From: CAWAPS01 sp963783945
GTDB lineage: Bacteria > Actinomycetota > Acidimicrobiia > Acidimicrobiales > Palsa-688
DNA length: 64,000 bases
Direction: 5' to 3'
Assembly (NCBI GenBank): GCA_963783945.1
Contig: CAWAPS010000025.1
Location: 1-64,000 of the forward strand
In this document: positions 16,997 to 26,796 of the stretch, piece by piece
Numbering within the stretch: the stretch's first letter is position 1
Layout: the number at the start of each line of letters is the position of its first letter
Translations under genes and position numbers: made by a program
The notes under the pieces: model-generated
Told to the model about the DNA's origin: nothing
Database searches by the model: none
The model's input: only the letters and a program-made list of their open reading frames with translations

Positions 16997-17743
16997 ATGT
17001 CAGGTCTTCGTGTTTCTGAGCTGGCTGAGCGCGCTGGCGTGGCGGCGTCGACGGTGCGGTTCTACGAACGGGTTGGGCTGTTGTCTGCCGCCCGGCGGGC
17101 GCCCAACGGTTACCGGTTGTTCGACGAGTCAGCCCTGGAGGAGATGGCGTTCGTGAACCGGGCGAAGGGGATCGGGATGAGCCTGGTTGACATCACCGAT
17201 CTGCTGGCCGTCTGGCCGCACGGCGAATGCCGCTTGCTCCAAGCCCGATTGCGGGCGTTCCTGGTCGATCGGATCGGCGAGGTTCACGACCAGCTCGGTG
17301 AGCTGGGCAGGTTCGAACGGCAGCTGAACACCGTGCTCAGCCGACTCTCGCACCGGGATCCGGGACCCGAACACTGCGGCAAGGGGTGCGGCTGCGAGGC
17401 CGACCTCGATGTCTGCTCCGAGGCTGCGGTGCCCGATCCCCGGCCCTGGGGCTGTTCGCTCGACGTGGACGACCGCGGCGCCCGGGTGACCGAGTGGCGT
17501 GCCCTGGCCGCCACCGCGGCGTCGTCGGAGCACGTGGGTGGGGGGGTGCGGTTCGTCTTCGAAGCCGATCCCGGGCTGATCGCCAACCTGGCTCGACTGT
17601 GCGCGGCCGAGACGGCCTGCTGCGCCCAGACGCGTTTCATCATGGAGATCGACGCCGAGCAGGTGACGTTGACCGCTGAGGCGCTGGGTACGCCCGAACT
17701 ACTCGATGAGCTGTTCCCGGGGGCCGCGTCCGACGGAAAATGA
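16997..17743 (+). CDS. MerR-family transcriptional regulator
   Basis: 248 residues from the ATG at 16997, chosen because the operator dyad ends just before it and MSGLRVSELAERAGV is the usual MerR start. The winged helix-turn-helix (residues 3-70: AGVAASTVRFYERVGLL, NGYRLFDESAL) is followed by a dimerisation helix. A Cys cluster (HCGKGCGCEADLDVC) could bind a metal or thiol-reactive ligand. The C-terminal extension with ACCAQTRF resembles fused sensor domains in actinobacterial MerR proteins. The neighbouring broken BASS transporter may have been its target. Confidence 0.88.
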   Translation: MSGLRVSELAERAGVAASTVRFYERVGLLSAARRAPNGYRLFDESALEEMAFVNRAKGIGMSLVDITDLLAVWPHGECRLLQARLRAFLVDRIGEVHDQLGELGRFERQLNTVLSRLSHRDPGPEHCGKGCGCEADLDVCSEAAVPDPRPWGCSLDVDDRGARVTEWRALAATAASSEHVGGGVRFVFEADPGLIANLARLCAAETACCAQTRFIMEIDAEQVTLTAEALGTPELLDELFPGAASDGK

Positions 17744-17925
17744 CACTGTTCTGAGGGCTCATTGTGGCGGCGGCCTCTCCGTTGGTGCTGTGGGCCTCGT
17801 GTTGATCGCTCTGGCGGCCCGGACGCCACTACGGCCGTCCGGGGTGCGGCTGTATCTTGCGCACAGGGTCGACCGATATCGAGTCACCGCCGTCGAGTGC
17901 GCGCCGGCGATGGCCATCGGCTGAC

Positions 17926-18900
17926 GTGGATCGAGACGGGTCCAGACTTCGCTCGTTGTTGAGCTCCTACCCGGAGCTGATCTGTGTGCTCGTGGCCGCG
18001 ATCGTCGGTCTCACTGTTCAGTCGCCGTTGGCGTGGCTGGTCTCTCACCAAGGCATCAACGTTCTGCTCGCCGTCTTGGTCTTCGCCACCGCGCTCACGA
18101 TCGAACCGGCCGCCCTGCGCCGAATCGGAAAGTCGTGGCGGCCACTTGTGGCTGCGGTGGCCACCGGGATCATCGTGCTTCCCGCTTGTCGTGGCTGGCG
18201 TCGAGGCTGGTGGCGGCGGGCTCGCTTCGTGACGGGATCATGGTGGCCGGGTTGGCGCCGTGTGAGATCGCCTCGGTCGCCACCACCGCCACGGCCGGCG
18301 GGGAGGCTGCCCTCTCCGCCGGAATCCTGATCGGCTCCACCCTGGCAACGATCGCCCTGGCCGGACCGATCCTTAGCCTCGAAGCGGGGCATGCCAGCGT
18401 CGATCCCGCCAGCATCATCGTGAACCTGGCCCTAGTGGTGGCATTTGCCGCTCGCCGCCGGCGTGGTGCTACGGAGCGTCATCCCTAACGGGCACCGAGT
18501 CGAGCGACCGGCCAGCATCGTCACCATCGCCTCGGTGGCTGGCCTTGTGGCCCTCATCGCGGCCGAGGTCCACCTGTCCGGTCCGTACTTTGCGGTGGCG
18601 CTCACTCTGTTCGCGTTCTTGGCCGCCTCTGCGGCGCTCGGCCGCCTCCTCGGCGTCCGCAGCCACCGACGACCTCGTCGCGCCATCTTGCTCACGACCT
18701 CCATGCGTGATTTCGCCATAGCCGCCGACCTCGCCGTCGCCGCCTTCGGGCCACAACCGGCGGCGCCACTCGGCCTCTCCGGGATACTGGTACTGGTTTG
18801 GGGCACCGCCGCGGCCGGTCTCCTCCGACAAACCGATCATGTTCGAGCAGGCAAGCACCGTCCGCCGGTACAAGCAGATGTCGCAACCTATGACTCGTAA
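17926..18900 (+). pseudogene. Broken BASS-family (bile acid:Na+ symporter-like) transporter
   Basis: A hydrophobic protein read in three frames: GTG at 17926 to LPA near 18186 (one T missing), then SWLASRLVAAGSLRDGIMVA GLAPCEIASVATTATAGGEA to VVAF near 18442 (one extra base), then PLAAGVVLRSVIPN to the stop at 18898-18900. The APCEIASV...A.GG..ALS motif is typical of the BASS/ArsB-ACR3 superfamily. Summed length about 325 residues with 8-10 membrane segments, normal for the family. It sits after merR in the same orientation. Confidence 0.78.
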
Positions 18901-18939
18901 GCGGATGTCGTCGCGGAAGTCCACCCACGTGACCGCCGT

Positions 18940-19422
18940 GTGTTGCCGGATCAGCTGAGATCCGCTCGAGCACCGACCGGCCCCGATATCTCGACCCTGC
19001 CTGGAGGCCCATACGCCCAGAAGTCGCAAGGCCACCGATACAACAGCAACGGCGATAAGAACTGGACCACCCAAGGGAAGGTGGTCGAGGCCGATCCGGG
19101 CCGGGCATTTACCTTCGAGTGTTCGCAAGGCGATGTTCACTACGCGACGTGGGGATACCGGATCGAACCCACGGACGGGGGATGCCGGGTCACCGAGTGG
19201 ACCGAGAACCTGCTCCCCGAATCGGCCCTGATGTACGGCGTAAAGATCTCCGGCGTCGAGGACCGCCCGGGTAAGAACCGGGAGATGCCTGTCCCTGAAA
19301 TCCTAGTGGAGAACGAGCCATCCTTGTCCGGTGGGCTCGCCATCACGAGGTCCCGCCGGGCGCAGAAACTAGGCGACGGCCTTCTCCTTGATGAAGCGCC
19401 TCCGGGCGCGGTAGCTGCTTGA
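18940..19422 (+). pseudogene. SRPBCC/polyketide-cyclase-like fragment
   Basis: The frame contains HRYNSNGDKNWTTQGKVVEA DPGRAFTFE ... ATWGYRIEPTDGGCRVTEWT, the central strands of an SRPBCC (START-like) fold. The first 35 residues (LPDQLRSARAPTGPD...) do not look like the expected N-terminal strand/helix of the family, and the C-terminal helix is not obvious. Probably a truncated or frameshifted remnant. Function unknown. Confidence 0.55.
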
Positions 19423-19537
19423 TCCGAATGGCGAGAACATGCAATCACACAATCACCCGGTTAGCCTGAGCGACCATCGGAGACTTGGAAGACAGCAACG
19501 GTCAGTGTGACCACAATCATTGGTTTGAGAATGGGAG

Positions 19538-20077
19538 ATGCTGATGGGCACAGTCAACGATCCATCTGGTGGTCTGAGACGTCCAAGGGCGGCGCGTTCT
19601 CGCCGCTTGCAGTTGCTAGCTACTGCAGTCTTTGCCGTTGCGGTCGCGGCGCCGGGGTGCTCCAGTACCAGTCGGTCACACTCCACCACGTCATCGGTTT
19701 CTTCGCCGTCTACCGCCAACGGGGCCGCGACGACGGCAAACAACAAGGCTTTGCAGGAAGGGTTGGCAAAGGTGGGGTGCTACTCTGGGCCCATTGATGG
19801 GATAGTCGGACCGTCGACTGTAGAGGCGGTTCGGGCGTTTCAGACGGCAGTGGGGCTGAGCCCTGACGGTGTTTATGGCGCTAACACCCAGGCACACTTG
19901 CTGGCCGCGGAGAAAAAAGGCACCAAGGTATGTTCCACGTCAACGTCGACAACTACAACGAAGGCTTCGACGACCACCAGTGGAGCTGCCACGACCAGTT
20001 CAATCCCCTCGACCTCGACGACCCATGCCGGTACCACAACGACTACTCCCGGCAGCCCGACGACATCGGTACCCTGA
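19538..20077 (+). CDS. Lipoprotein with peptidoglycan-binding domain
   Basis: A 179-residue exported protein. The N-terminus is basic, then a hydrophobic segment ends in VAAPGC, a lipobox that would put the mature Cys at the membrane. A Ser/Thr linker leads to a PG_binding_1 domain (residues 68-122: LQEGLAKVGCYSGPIDGIVG PSTVEAVRAFQTAVGLSPDG). The tail is rich in Thr/Ser/Pro. It probably tethers to the cell wall; no catalytic domain is present. ATGs at 19538 and 19544 are both possible starts. The gene stands alone upstream of a cell-wall deacetylase gene. Confidence 0.8.
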   Translation: MLMGTVNDPSGGLRRPRAARSRRLQLLATAVFAVAVAAPGCSSTSRSHSTTSSVSSPSTANGAATTANNKALQEGLAKVGCYSGPIDGIVGPSTVEAVRAFQTAVGLSPDGVYGANTQAHLLAAEKKGTKVCSTSTSTTTTKASTTTSGAATTSSIPSTSTTHAGTTTTTPGSPTTSVP

Positions 20078-20372
20078 GTCGCCCTTTCGGCCCTCGTCTG
20101 GCTCGATCGAACGCAACGACTGGATGGGCCGGTTGACAGCAACACCCCAAGAACGAACTGGCCACGGGTGTCCCGCCGACCGGTGGGCACGCGCCCCGTC
20201 CGACGACCTCCACTTATCGGCAGGCCAACCTACGGCGACCGGCGTCGTAATCCTACCAGGGGCCGTCGTGGCGTTTCGTCGGCGGTGGCCGGCTCGGGCG
20301 GGTGCAGGTCTTCAGGAGCGGACCGGAAGTCAACCGGGACTCGCGCGCCGTCAGCCCGTGAGCCCAGCCTGC

Positions 20373-20505
20373 CTAGATGTTGCCGAGGTGGTATTCGGCG
20401 GTCTTCGGGGTGACGAGCAGCTCGGTGGCGGTCAAGGCGCCGGTCATCCGCTGCCCTACCAGGCGGCGACCTGGGCCTGCCGCCTGGTGATTTCCAGGAT
20501 GGAGC
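20373..20505 (-). pseudogene. Remnant of a LuxR helix-turn-helix
   Basis: Minus-strand frames read ITRRQAQVAA then, in another frame, TATELLVTPKTAEYHLGNI and a stop. This is the recognition helix region of a LuxR-type regulator (typical: T..E..A.LFVTPKTVEYHLGN I..KLG). The usual C-terminal helix is missing and a frame change separates the two halves. Compare the complete version at 36516-39233 and another fragment at 39700-39829. Confidence 0.6.
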
Positions 20506-20566
20506 GCCACGAACGGAACTCGGGCGGGTGTTGCTGGGGTTCGTTTCCGCAGGGCAGTATCACGGT

Positions 20567-22099
20567 ATGAAAGCTCGGACGACCTGGAAGGCGGCAGCGG
20601 CGATCGCCATCTTGTGGATTGTGCTGTTCTCTTCGGCGTCTCTGGCGCCGGTCGCGTCGGGGGCGTCCGCTGCAACGGCCGGTTCCGACCGGGCAGCTCA
20701 GGCGGCTCCTCAGCCCGCTTTTTACACCTATCAGGCGCCCGGGGGGGCGGCCACCGCAGGTAAGCGGGTGATAGCTTTGACCTTCGATGACGGCCCGGGT
20801 CCGTACACACCTGAGGTTCTGTCTGTTCTGCAGCAATACGGTGTGCCGGCCACATTCTTCGAGATAGGCGTTCAGGTCGCCGAGTACCCCCAGTACACCC
20901 GTCTCGTGGCGGCCGCCGGCTATCCGGTGGAAGACCACACGTGGAGCCACCCGAACCTAGCCACGATCCCCGCCTCGGAGTTTCCGGTCCAGATCGATCA
21001 GACCCAGAACTTGATCCGTTCGCTCACCGGTCAAACACCGATGTGTGTGCGCCCGCCGGATGACGCCTGGGACTCGACCGTGCTTGATCAGATCGCGGCG
21101 CGGGGACTCACCACGATGAGCTACTCGATCGATCCCAAGGACTGGACCCTTCCGGGTACACAGGCCATCGTCGACGCGGTGGTAGGCGCCGCCTTCCCGG
21201 GAGCGGTCGTCGACATGCATGACGCCGGCGGGCCGCGTGGCGAGACCGTGGCCGCCCTGCCGCAGATCATCGAGGATCTCAGGGCGGAGGGGTACACGTT
21301 CGTGTCGATCTGCGGTACAGAGTCGAGCGGTGGTCCCGTGCGAAGCACGGTGCTCGGGTTCGGTAAGACCCCACCGATAGGAGGTAGTTTCGTTTCCGAT
21401 CACGCGCTGGTAGGTAGCGCCGCCAGCGTGACCGTCGACGGCTATTGGCTGGGGGCGGCTGATGGGGGAGTATTCACTGCCGGCCGGGCCGGCTTCTACG
21501 GTTCGACGGGCGGGGTCCGGCTGGATCAGCCGGTGGTAGGTATGGCGGCGACGGCCGATGGGAAGGGGTATTGGTTGGTGGCCCGCGACGGGGGGGTGTT
21601 CAGTTTCGGTGACGCCCGGTTCTACGGTTCGACCGGCGGGGTCCGGCTGGATCAGCCGGTGGTAGGTATGGCGGCGACGGCCGATGGGAAGGGGTATTGG
21701 TTGGTGGCCCGCGACGGGGGGGTGTTCAGTTTCGGTGACGCCCGGTTCTACGGTTCGACCGGCGGGGTCCGGCTGGATCAGCCGGTGGTAGGTATGGCGG
21801 CGACGGCCGATGGGAAGGGGTATTGGTTGGTGGCCCGCGACGGGGGGGTGTTCAGTTTCGGTGACGCCCGGTTCCATGGTTCGACCGGCGGGGTCCGGCT
21901 GAATCAGCCGGTGGTCGGTATGGCGGCTGATCTCGCCACTGGGGGCTACTGGCTGCTGGCAGCGGACGGCGGGGTTTTCAGCTTCCACGCCCCTTTTTAC
22001 GGGTCGGGCGCCGGTAAGGGCATCGCAGGAAGCTTTTATGCCATATCAGCCACAACCGGTGGCAAAGGCTACATCTTGGCCGGCGCACGGCCGGCCTGA
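20567..22099 (+). CDS. Secreted polysaccharide deacetylase with C-terminal repeat domain
   Basis: 510 residues from the ATG at 20567, chosen because it gives a clean signal peptide (KARTTWKAAAAIAILWIVLF then SSASLAPVASGASA). The NodB/CE4 domain (about residues 65-260) has metal ligands in TFDDGP (D74, D75) and HTWSHPNL, and RPPDDAWD. It should remove acetyl groups from cell-wall or other polysaccharide. The C-terminal third has about six repeats of the GYWLVARDGGVFSFGDARFY GSTG type, a propeller-like module common in Acidimicrobiia. Three of them are nearly identical 126-bp DNA repeats. Confidence 0.9.
   Translation: MKARTTWKAAAAIAILWIVLFSSASLAPVASGASAATAGSDRAAQAAPQPAFYTYQAPGGAATAGKRVIALTFDDGPGPYTPEVLSVLQQYGVPATFFEIGVQVAEYPQYTRLVAAAGYPVEDHTWSHPNLATIPASEFPVQIDQTQNLIRSLTGQTPMCVRPPDDAWDSTVLDQIAARGLTTMSYSIDPKDWTLPGTQAIVDAVVGAAFPGAVVDMHDAGGPRGETVAALPQIIEDLRAEGYTFVSICGTESSGGPVRSTVLGFGKTPPIGGSFVSDHALVGSAASVTVDGYWLGAADGGVFTAGRAGFYGSTGGVRLDQPVVGMAATADGKGYWLVARDGGVFSFGDARFYGSTGGVRLDQPVVGMAATADGKGYWLVARDGGVFSFGDARFYGSTGGVRLDQPVVGMAATADGKGYWLVARDGGVFSFGDARFHGSTGGVRLNQPVVGMAADLATGGYWLLAADGGVFSFHAPFYGSGAGKGIAGSFYAISATTGGKGYILAGARPA
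21494..21871 (+). repeat. Three 126-bp coding tandem repeats
   Basis: Units start at 21494, 21620 and 21746 (TTCTACGGTTCGAC), each encoding 42 residues; a diverged fourth starts at 21872 (TTCCATGGTTCGAC). Units two and three are almost identical at DNA level, so the array has expanded or been homogenised recently. In-frame unit loss or gain would not disturb the protein. Confidence 0.92.
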
Positions 22100-22691
22100 C
22101 AGACCCGGCAACCCAGGCGAACCGGCGCGGCGCGGCCCATTAGCCACATCGCTCGATCGACGTCCCCTCGCCGAAGGGCGGAAGAGGCCATGGGACCGAC
22201 AGCGGACCATCGTCGCCGCGAGTCCATCGACGCTGGAATGGGTCGCCACAGTAGGGTTCGCGCCGTTCCAGCCCAGCCGAAGGCCCGGACCGCTCTCAAA
22301 CGGGGCGAGGGCATCGGCACCTCCTCCTCGCCGTAATCGGGCTGTTCATCGCTGTCGTGCTAGTCCCAATGGTGGTTGTCTCGACCACCCGACCGAGCAT
22401 GGCCTAATCGGTTTCGCAGGCCACCAATACGGCGAGCGCTCATTTGACTGTCGACCGCCGGGAATGGTCCGCACCCTCCGTGGACGCTGCACCGACGTGG
22501 ATCGAAGGCCCAACCCACAACCGGCCAAAAGGACGCTAGCCGGACAGTCCAGGGTTAGCCGTGAACACCGTTCGTGACCACCGGCCGGTGCCGGTGGGCG
22601 GGGCCGGCGGTCAGCTACCATTCCCGGCTGTGATCATGACGGCGCCTCGCCGCACGACCGCGGTCAGCCCCGCCGCCGGTCACAGTGGGCT
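22100..22691. other. No convincing gene
   Basis: Between two deacetylase genes. Frames are open on both strands, but none has a recognisable domain or a good start. Only an AC-rich stretch just before the next gene was noted. Confidence 0.5.
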
Positions 22692-23600
22692 GTGACCGGC
22701 GGCCAGCATTTCCCTCGCCACTCCCGATTGACCCGCCGGGCCCTTCTGGGCGGTGGGGCGGCTCTCGTCGCTTCTGTGGTAGCTGGACTGGACTGGATCA
22801 ACGCCCGATCGAGTTCGACCGGCGGTTCGAAGCTGGCCGGACACCGTGTTGCAGAAGTTGGCCCTCGGCCGGCACCCCCTCCTGCTACGACTGTGCCCCC
22901 GCTTCCTGCTACGACCGTAGCCGTCACGCCCGTGACCAGTACCACCACAACGGTTGCCTCGCCGATCCCCGGAGTTACCATCACCCCGGTCGCGACCCGC
23001 AGCAGCCCCGTGTTCTACGTCCATGACTACCTGCCCAACGCCCCCGCCAATGCCGTCGCGCTGACTATCGACGACGGACCGGATCTGCCGTGGACGCCAC
23101 AGGTCCTCGCCGTGCTCGCCGAGTACAACGTGAAAGCCACGTTCTCGCTTGTGGGAATCCACGTTTCTCGAGAACCGGGCCTGGTCCGCCACATCGTGGC
23201 CGCTGGCCACGGCGTGTGCAACCACACCATGACGCACCCCGAACCGTTCGCAACTTTGCCCCAAAAATCCATTGACAACGAGGTCGCCGGCGGCTTGCAA
23301 GCCATCCACGCCGCGACCGGGCGAGTCGCGACACTGTTCCGCTCACCCGGTGGAGACTGGTCGCCCGCCGTGTTCGCGGCCGTGGCTCGTTGGGGAATGA
23401 CCCCCATCGACTGGGACGTCGACCCCCGTGACTGGGCTCGGCCCGGTAGCTGGCACATCACCCGCAAACTGCTGGCCGCCCGCCCCGGCGACATCCTGTT
23501 GTGCCACGACGGAGGGGGCGACCGGTCCGAGACCGTCACCGCCCTGCGCGCCGTCCTCCCCGCGCTGCTGGCTCGCGGCCTGCGGTTCGTAACCCTCTAA
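22692..23600 (+). CDS. Polysaccharide deacetylase, Tat-type signal
   Basis: 302 residues from a GTG start. The N-terminus HSRLTRRALLGGGAALVASV has a twin-arginine pattern, followed by a Pro/Thr-rich linker (residues 55-105). The NodB/CE4 domain (about 115-300) has metal ligands in LTIDDGPD and HTMTHPE, with FRSPGGDWSP, WDVDPRDW and LCHDGGGDR as further CE4 motifs. It lacks the repeat module of the deacetylase at 20567-22099. Both probably act on cell-wall polymer outside the membrane. Confidence 0.9.
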   Translation: MTGGQHFPRHSRLTRRALLGGGAALVASVVAGLDWINARSSSTGGSKLAGHRVAEVGPRPAPPPATTVPPLPATTVAVTPVTSTTTTVASPIPGVTITPVATRSSPVFYVHDYLPNAPANAVALTIDDGPDLPWTPQVLAVLAEYNVKATFSLVGIHVSREPGLVRHIVAAGHGVCNHTMTHPEPFATLPQKSIDNEVAGGLQAIHAATGRVATLFRSPGGDWSPAVFAAVARWGMTPIDWDVDPRDWARPGSWHITRKLLAARPGDILLCHDGGGDRSETVTALRAVLPALLARGLRFVTL

Positions 23601-23932
23601 CCGGCTCGTGGAGCGGGCTTGCTTGTCGTCGGTGCCGTCGGTTTACAGCCTGGAAAACTGGAGTGCGAGGTTCGCCGGCGTCCTACAGCCCCATCTCAGG
23701 AGCCCGGGGGGATGGCATCTGATGCTCGGCCGGGGTCGCTAGTCGATGACCGGGTCCGAAGCCGACGGCGGCGCGCCGACTCTGCGTCAGGGTGGGTAGG
23801 CCGTCGATTCGGGCGCGGTGATTGTCGAGTCGGCCGGCCGGAATCTGTACCAGGTCGCGCCCAGCACCGCAGGCTTCACAGGTGAAGGGCATCGAGCGAT
23901 CGTAGCCACGTGGTGGGAGAGGTTCGGTCCGG
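23601..23932. other. No convincing gene
   Basis: Downstream of the deacetylase and before the convergent P-loop gene. No domain, RNA or terminator was recognised. Confidence 0.5.
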
Positions 23933-24511
23933 TCAGCTGTCGTTGCACGTGGGCCAGTGGTCTGCTGCCCACTCGGCCCAGCCAGGCCACCCCGGCGGCG
24001 GGGTGGGAATCTCACCGCCGTCAAGTTCGGCGGCGTCAGGCACCTGGAACTGCTCCCGCCACGCGTCCACGTCGGCCTCGGTCATCGGGAATGTCTGCTC
24101 CGGGATCGTCGCCTGGCGCTGCGCGATCCGGACAAGCTGAACGTCTCTGTCCACCGGCACGTACACCACCCGGCATGAGGCCCCAGCCGATTGGGCCAGC
24201 CATCTCAGCGCCGAGCGTTCATCGCGGCCCCAGAGCCCAAAGTCGAGCACGACGCTGGTGCCCAACCGCAGCGCTTGTAGCGCAACCGAGATGAGCCGCC
24301 CTTCCAGTGTGAACCGCTTGCCGTCCGCCATCGAATCGCCGAACAGCGGGATCATCCAGTGATCCGGGGTCAGCCGCACCGCCCGGTTCTCCCCGGCAAG
24401 CTCTCTGGCTCGAGTCGTTTTCCCAGCTCCAGGGAGCCCGACCATCGCGAACATGGTCGCGGACGGGCCCGCGAATGGTTCTTCGTACTGTGAAGGTTGC
24501 GAATTCGACAT
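23933..24511 (-). CDS. P-loop kinase-like ATPase (AAA_33/zeta-toxin superfamily)
   Basis: A 192-residue protein with Walker A GLPGAGKTT near residue 25, a lid-like region (RLTPDHWMIPLFG), SVVLDFGLWGRDERSAL as the second acidic motif and an arginine-rich RIAQRQATIPE segment. This is the small-molecule kinase group that includes zeta-type toxins and chloramphenicol phosphotransferase-like enzymes. The substrate is unknown and no antitoxin-like gene adjoins it. ATG start; the gene stands alone. Confidence 0.82.
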   Translation of the reverse strand: MSNSQPSQYEEPFAGPSATMFAMVGLPGAGKTTRARELAGENRAVRLTPDHWMIPLFGDSMADGKRFTLEGRLISVALQALRLGTSVVLDFGLWGRDERSALRWLAQSAGASCRVVYVPVDRDVQLVRIAQRQATIPEQTFPMTEADVDAWREQFQVPDAAELDGGEIPTPPPGWPGWAEWAADHWPTCNDS

Positions 24512-24939
24512 GACTCTTCCTAATCAGGCAGGACGTTCCGCAGCGCGGAAATGAATCTGCGGTAGCTGCCGGTTGAACACTGATCAGGCGGTACGCCGTG
24601 GCGCGCTCGACCCGGCCGGGCCAGGCATCGAGGAGGCTGCGGTTACAGCAGCCTCGGTACCGCCGCTAAGCGGCGGTACGAACGATCATTGCAGCGAAGC
24701 AACCCATGACCACACCGTAGCCCAGCACAGATGGATGACCCACAGGAAGCCGCTGGGGATCTCGAACTTGAGGGCGGCTGGTAACCAGCAAACACGGGCT
24801 TGGTCGGAGGAGGCTGATGTGATCGCGGGCGTGGGAGCCACCGACGTCCGGCTGCCTCTACAAAGGTAAAGCGGAGTTCACAAAGCAGGAACGCACGGCC
24901 GCCCCAGCTCCGGATGGGTTCGAGTGGCCAGTTTTCTCT
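24512..24939. other. No convincing gene
   Basis: Between the P-loop gene and the end of the conjugation remnant. No supported coding region. Confidence 0.5.
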
Positions 24940-25595
24940 CTAGATCTGAGACCTGGGCGTTGGCCCGTTGTAATCGGGGGGCGGCGGGTCCGGAGGTTGC
25001 GGTACGACGGCCAGAGGCGGGTAGGTGGCCGGTTCGCCGGTCTGGGCCCAACCAGCCGTTTCGGCCAGACGCTCGTCCTCGTCATCCTCGCGCAATTGTC
25101 GGTCAGTTTGGCCCAGCGGTCTGCTTGCCCCGCCCTTCCTTCGTGCTGGCGGGCCGGTTCGTGGCCGCCGGCCTGGCATTTGCTCAGATGTTGGGGGCCG
25201 CCACACCAGGCGGCCAGCCGGCCATAAAAGGGGGGCAGGCAGTAGCTGTGCCAGGCTTGGGCTTTGTCGGGGCTGCCATCGGGCCCGCTAAACGCCGCCC
25301 ACCGAGACCAGTACAGGGTGGTGAGCTCCTCCACGAGGCCACCGTGGAAGGCCCAACACATGGGGATCTGCTGTGGGTAGTCCCAGGCGTAGCGATGGTT
25401 GAGGTAGGCCACGAACCCTTGGAGACGATCCCACATTCGCTGCGCCTGCTGGCGGGACATGGCTGACCAGTCCCACGGCCAGGTGCCGCCAACGTCGAAG
25501 TCGGGGTCGTCGGGCGTTCCGGCCGTGGGCAGCCGCCGGGCTGGGGCCGACCAGGACGGCGACGCCCACGCCTGGTAGTCGCTGGGCTCGGTCAC
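24940..25595 (-). pseudogene. Conjugation-associated protein (DUF4913-like), frameshifted
   Basis: The N-terminal frame from the ATG at 25595 reads DYPQQIPMCWAFHGGLVEEL TTLYWSRWAAFSG and HSYCLPPFYGRLAAW...HLSKCQAGGHEPA, resembling DUF4913-type proteins found beside TraG-like ATPases in actinobacterial conjugative elements. Near 25097 one base appears lost. The acidic continuation LREDDEDERLAETAGW and a Pro-rich tail lie in the next frame, ending at 24940; the original frame instead runs on as basic, low-similarity sequence to 24858. Its start overlaps the TraD-like stop by 4 bases. The family assignment is tentative. Confidence 0.5.
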
Positions 25596-26794
25596 ACCGG
25601 GACGGTTGAGGCTCGGGCCCGGTCGTTGCGGGAGGCCATGGTGTGCATGTCGGCGAGGAGACGACGGCCGCCGCGGGTGTCGAAGATCAAGGGCAGGTCG
25701 GTGATGACCGGGGCGGTGGCGGAGAACATGAGCAGGGCGTGCCCGGGGTTGAGGGTGCGGATCTCGTCAGCCCGCAGCACCGGCACCTCTTCCCAGTGCG
25801 ATGAGTAGTCGGTCCGCCAGTCGGGGCGGGTTTGGCGGGTGTGGCTGAGCACGTAGCGGCGGCCCGTCGACTTGGACAACCAGTCCAGGTCGCTATCGAC
25901 CGACAGGCCGCCGAAGATGATCTTGACGGTGGAGGCGTTGAACATGGTCTCGGCCTCCGCGGCGGACCATTCGGTTCGCAGCTGTGAGGGGCTCTGGGCG
26001 CTGACGACGATCACGATGCCTCGGCCGCGGGCGTCGGCCAGGTGTAAAGCCAGGCTCGGGATGGGCGCGACCGAGGGGGCCTCATCCAGGCAAGCCAACA
26101 ATGGCGGGGTCAAACGCCGGCCGGGGCGGGCGGGGGCCATCACGTCGCCGGCAACAAACATCAGCTCCTCGGCGAAGGCGGTAGTCGGCGCCGAGGCCGA
26201 CGACAGCCGCTCGCCCTTCCCCAGGAGATAGACGGTGCCCTTGGCCTCGACAAAGGCTCGCATGTCGAACTCGTCGTCCGGGCTGGGTGTGCACAGGTCG
26301 ATGACCGAGCGGTGGGAGAAGCAGGCCAGAGTGTTCTCCACGTAGCGCATCACGCCGCTGGTGGTCTCCTCAGCGCCGACCGTGTGTTGGGTGAGTTGTC
26401 CGGCCGGGTCGACCAGCGGGTCGGCCTGGCCGGTCAGTATGGCTTCTGCGCCCGAGTAGTCGCCGCGGCACCAGCGTTGTACGTCCACGACGGTCTTGCC
26501 GCCCAGGGCGGCCGCGTGGAGAAAGGTCTTGAGCACCGACAGGGCGCTGGCTTTGAAAAAGGCCGAGTTGCCGGTATCGAGCGTGGTGCCGCCGGGTGCT
26601 CCTGCGATGAAGGCGGCCGCTCGCCGCTCGGCGGTGCGGGTGTCGTCGCAGCCTCGCACCACCGACCATCGGACCGGGGCTCCAGCCGGGGCCATGCCCT
26701 CGGGGTCCAATACCGCCACCGGTCCGACCTCGGCGCGGGCCACCGCGGTGGCTTCGAAGATGTCCACCTTGGTGGACGTGACGAGGGCCGCCAC
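25592..26794 (-). CDS. TraD/TraG-type conjugal coupling ATPase, N-terminally truncated
   Basis: A 400-residue protein carrying the C-terminal half of a VirD4/TraG-type DNA pump: motor-domain Walker B region LLACLDEAPSVAPIPSLALH, the sensor-like IVIVVSAQSPSQLRTEW, FGGLSVDSDLDWLSKSTGRR and the distal RADEIRTLNPGHALLM. The Walker A motif and membrane segments that normally precede them are missing, since intact homologues are 550-700 residues. It is probably non-functional and marks a decayed integrative conjugative element. Confidence 0.8.
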   Translation of the reverse strand: MAALVTSTKVDIFEATAVARAEVGPVAVLDPEGMAPAGAPVRWSVVRGCDDTRTAERRAAAFIAGAPGGTTLDTGNSAFFKASALSVLKTFLHAAALGGKTVVDVQRWCRGDYSGAEAILTGQADPLVDPAGQLTQHTVGAEETTSGVMRYVENTLACFSHRSVIDLCTPSPDDEFDMRAFVEAKGTVYLLGKGERLSSASAPTTAFAEELMFVAGDVMAPARPGRRLTPPLLACLDEAPSVAPIPSLALHLADARGRGIVIVVSAQSPSQLRTEWSAAEAETMFNASTVKIIFGGLSVDSDLDWLSKSTGRRYVLSHTRQTRPDWRTDYSSHWEEVPVLRADEIRTLNPGHALLMFSATAPVITDLPLIFDTRGGRRLLADMHTMASRNDRARASTVPV

Positions 26795-26796
26795 CC

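Noticed and set aside
21494..21880. Regular direct repeats that could suggest a CRISPR or satellite array
   Set aside because: Units are 126 bp, in frame and encode a known repeat module; no spacers are present.
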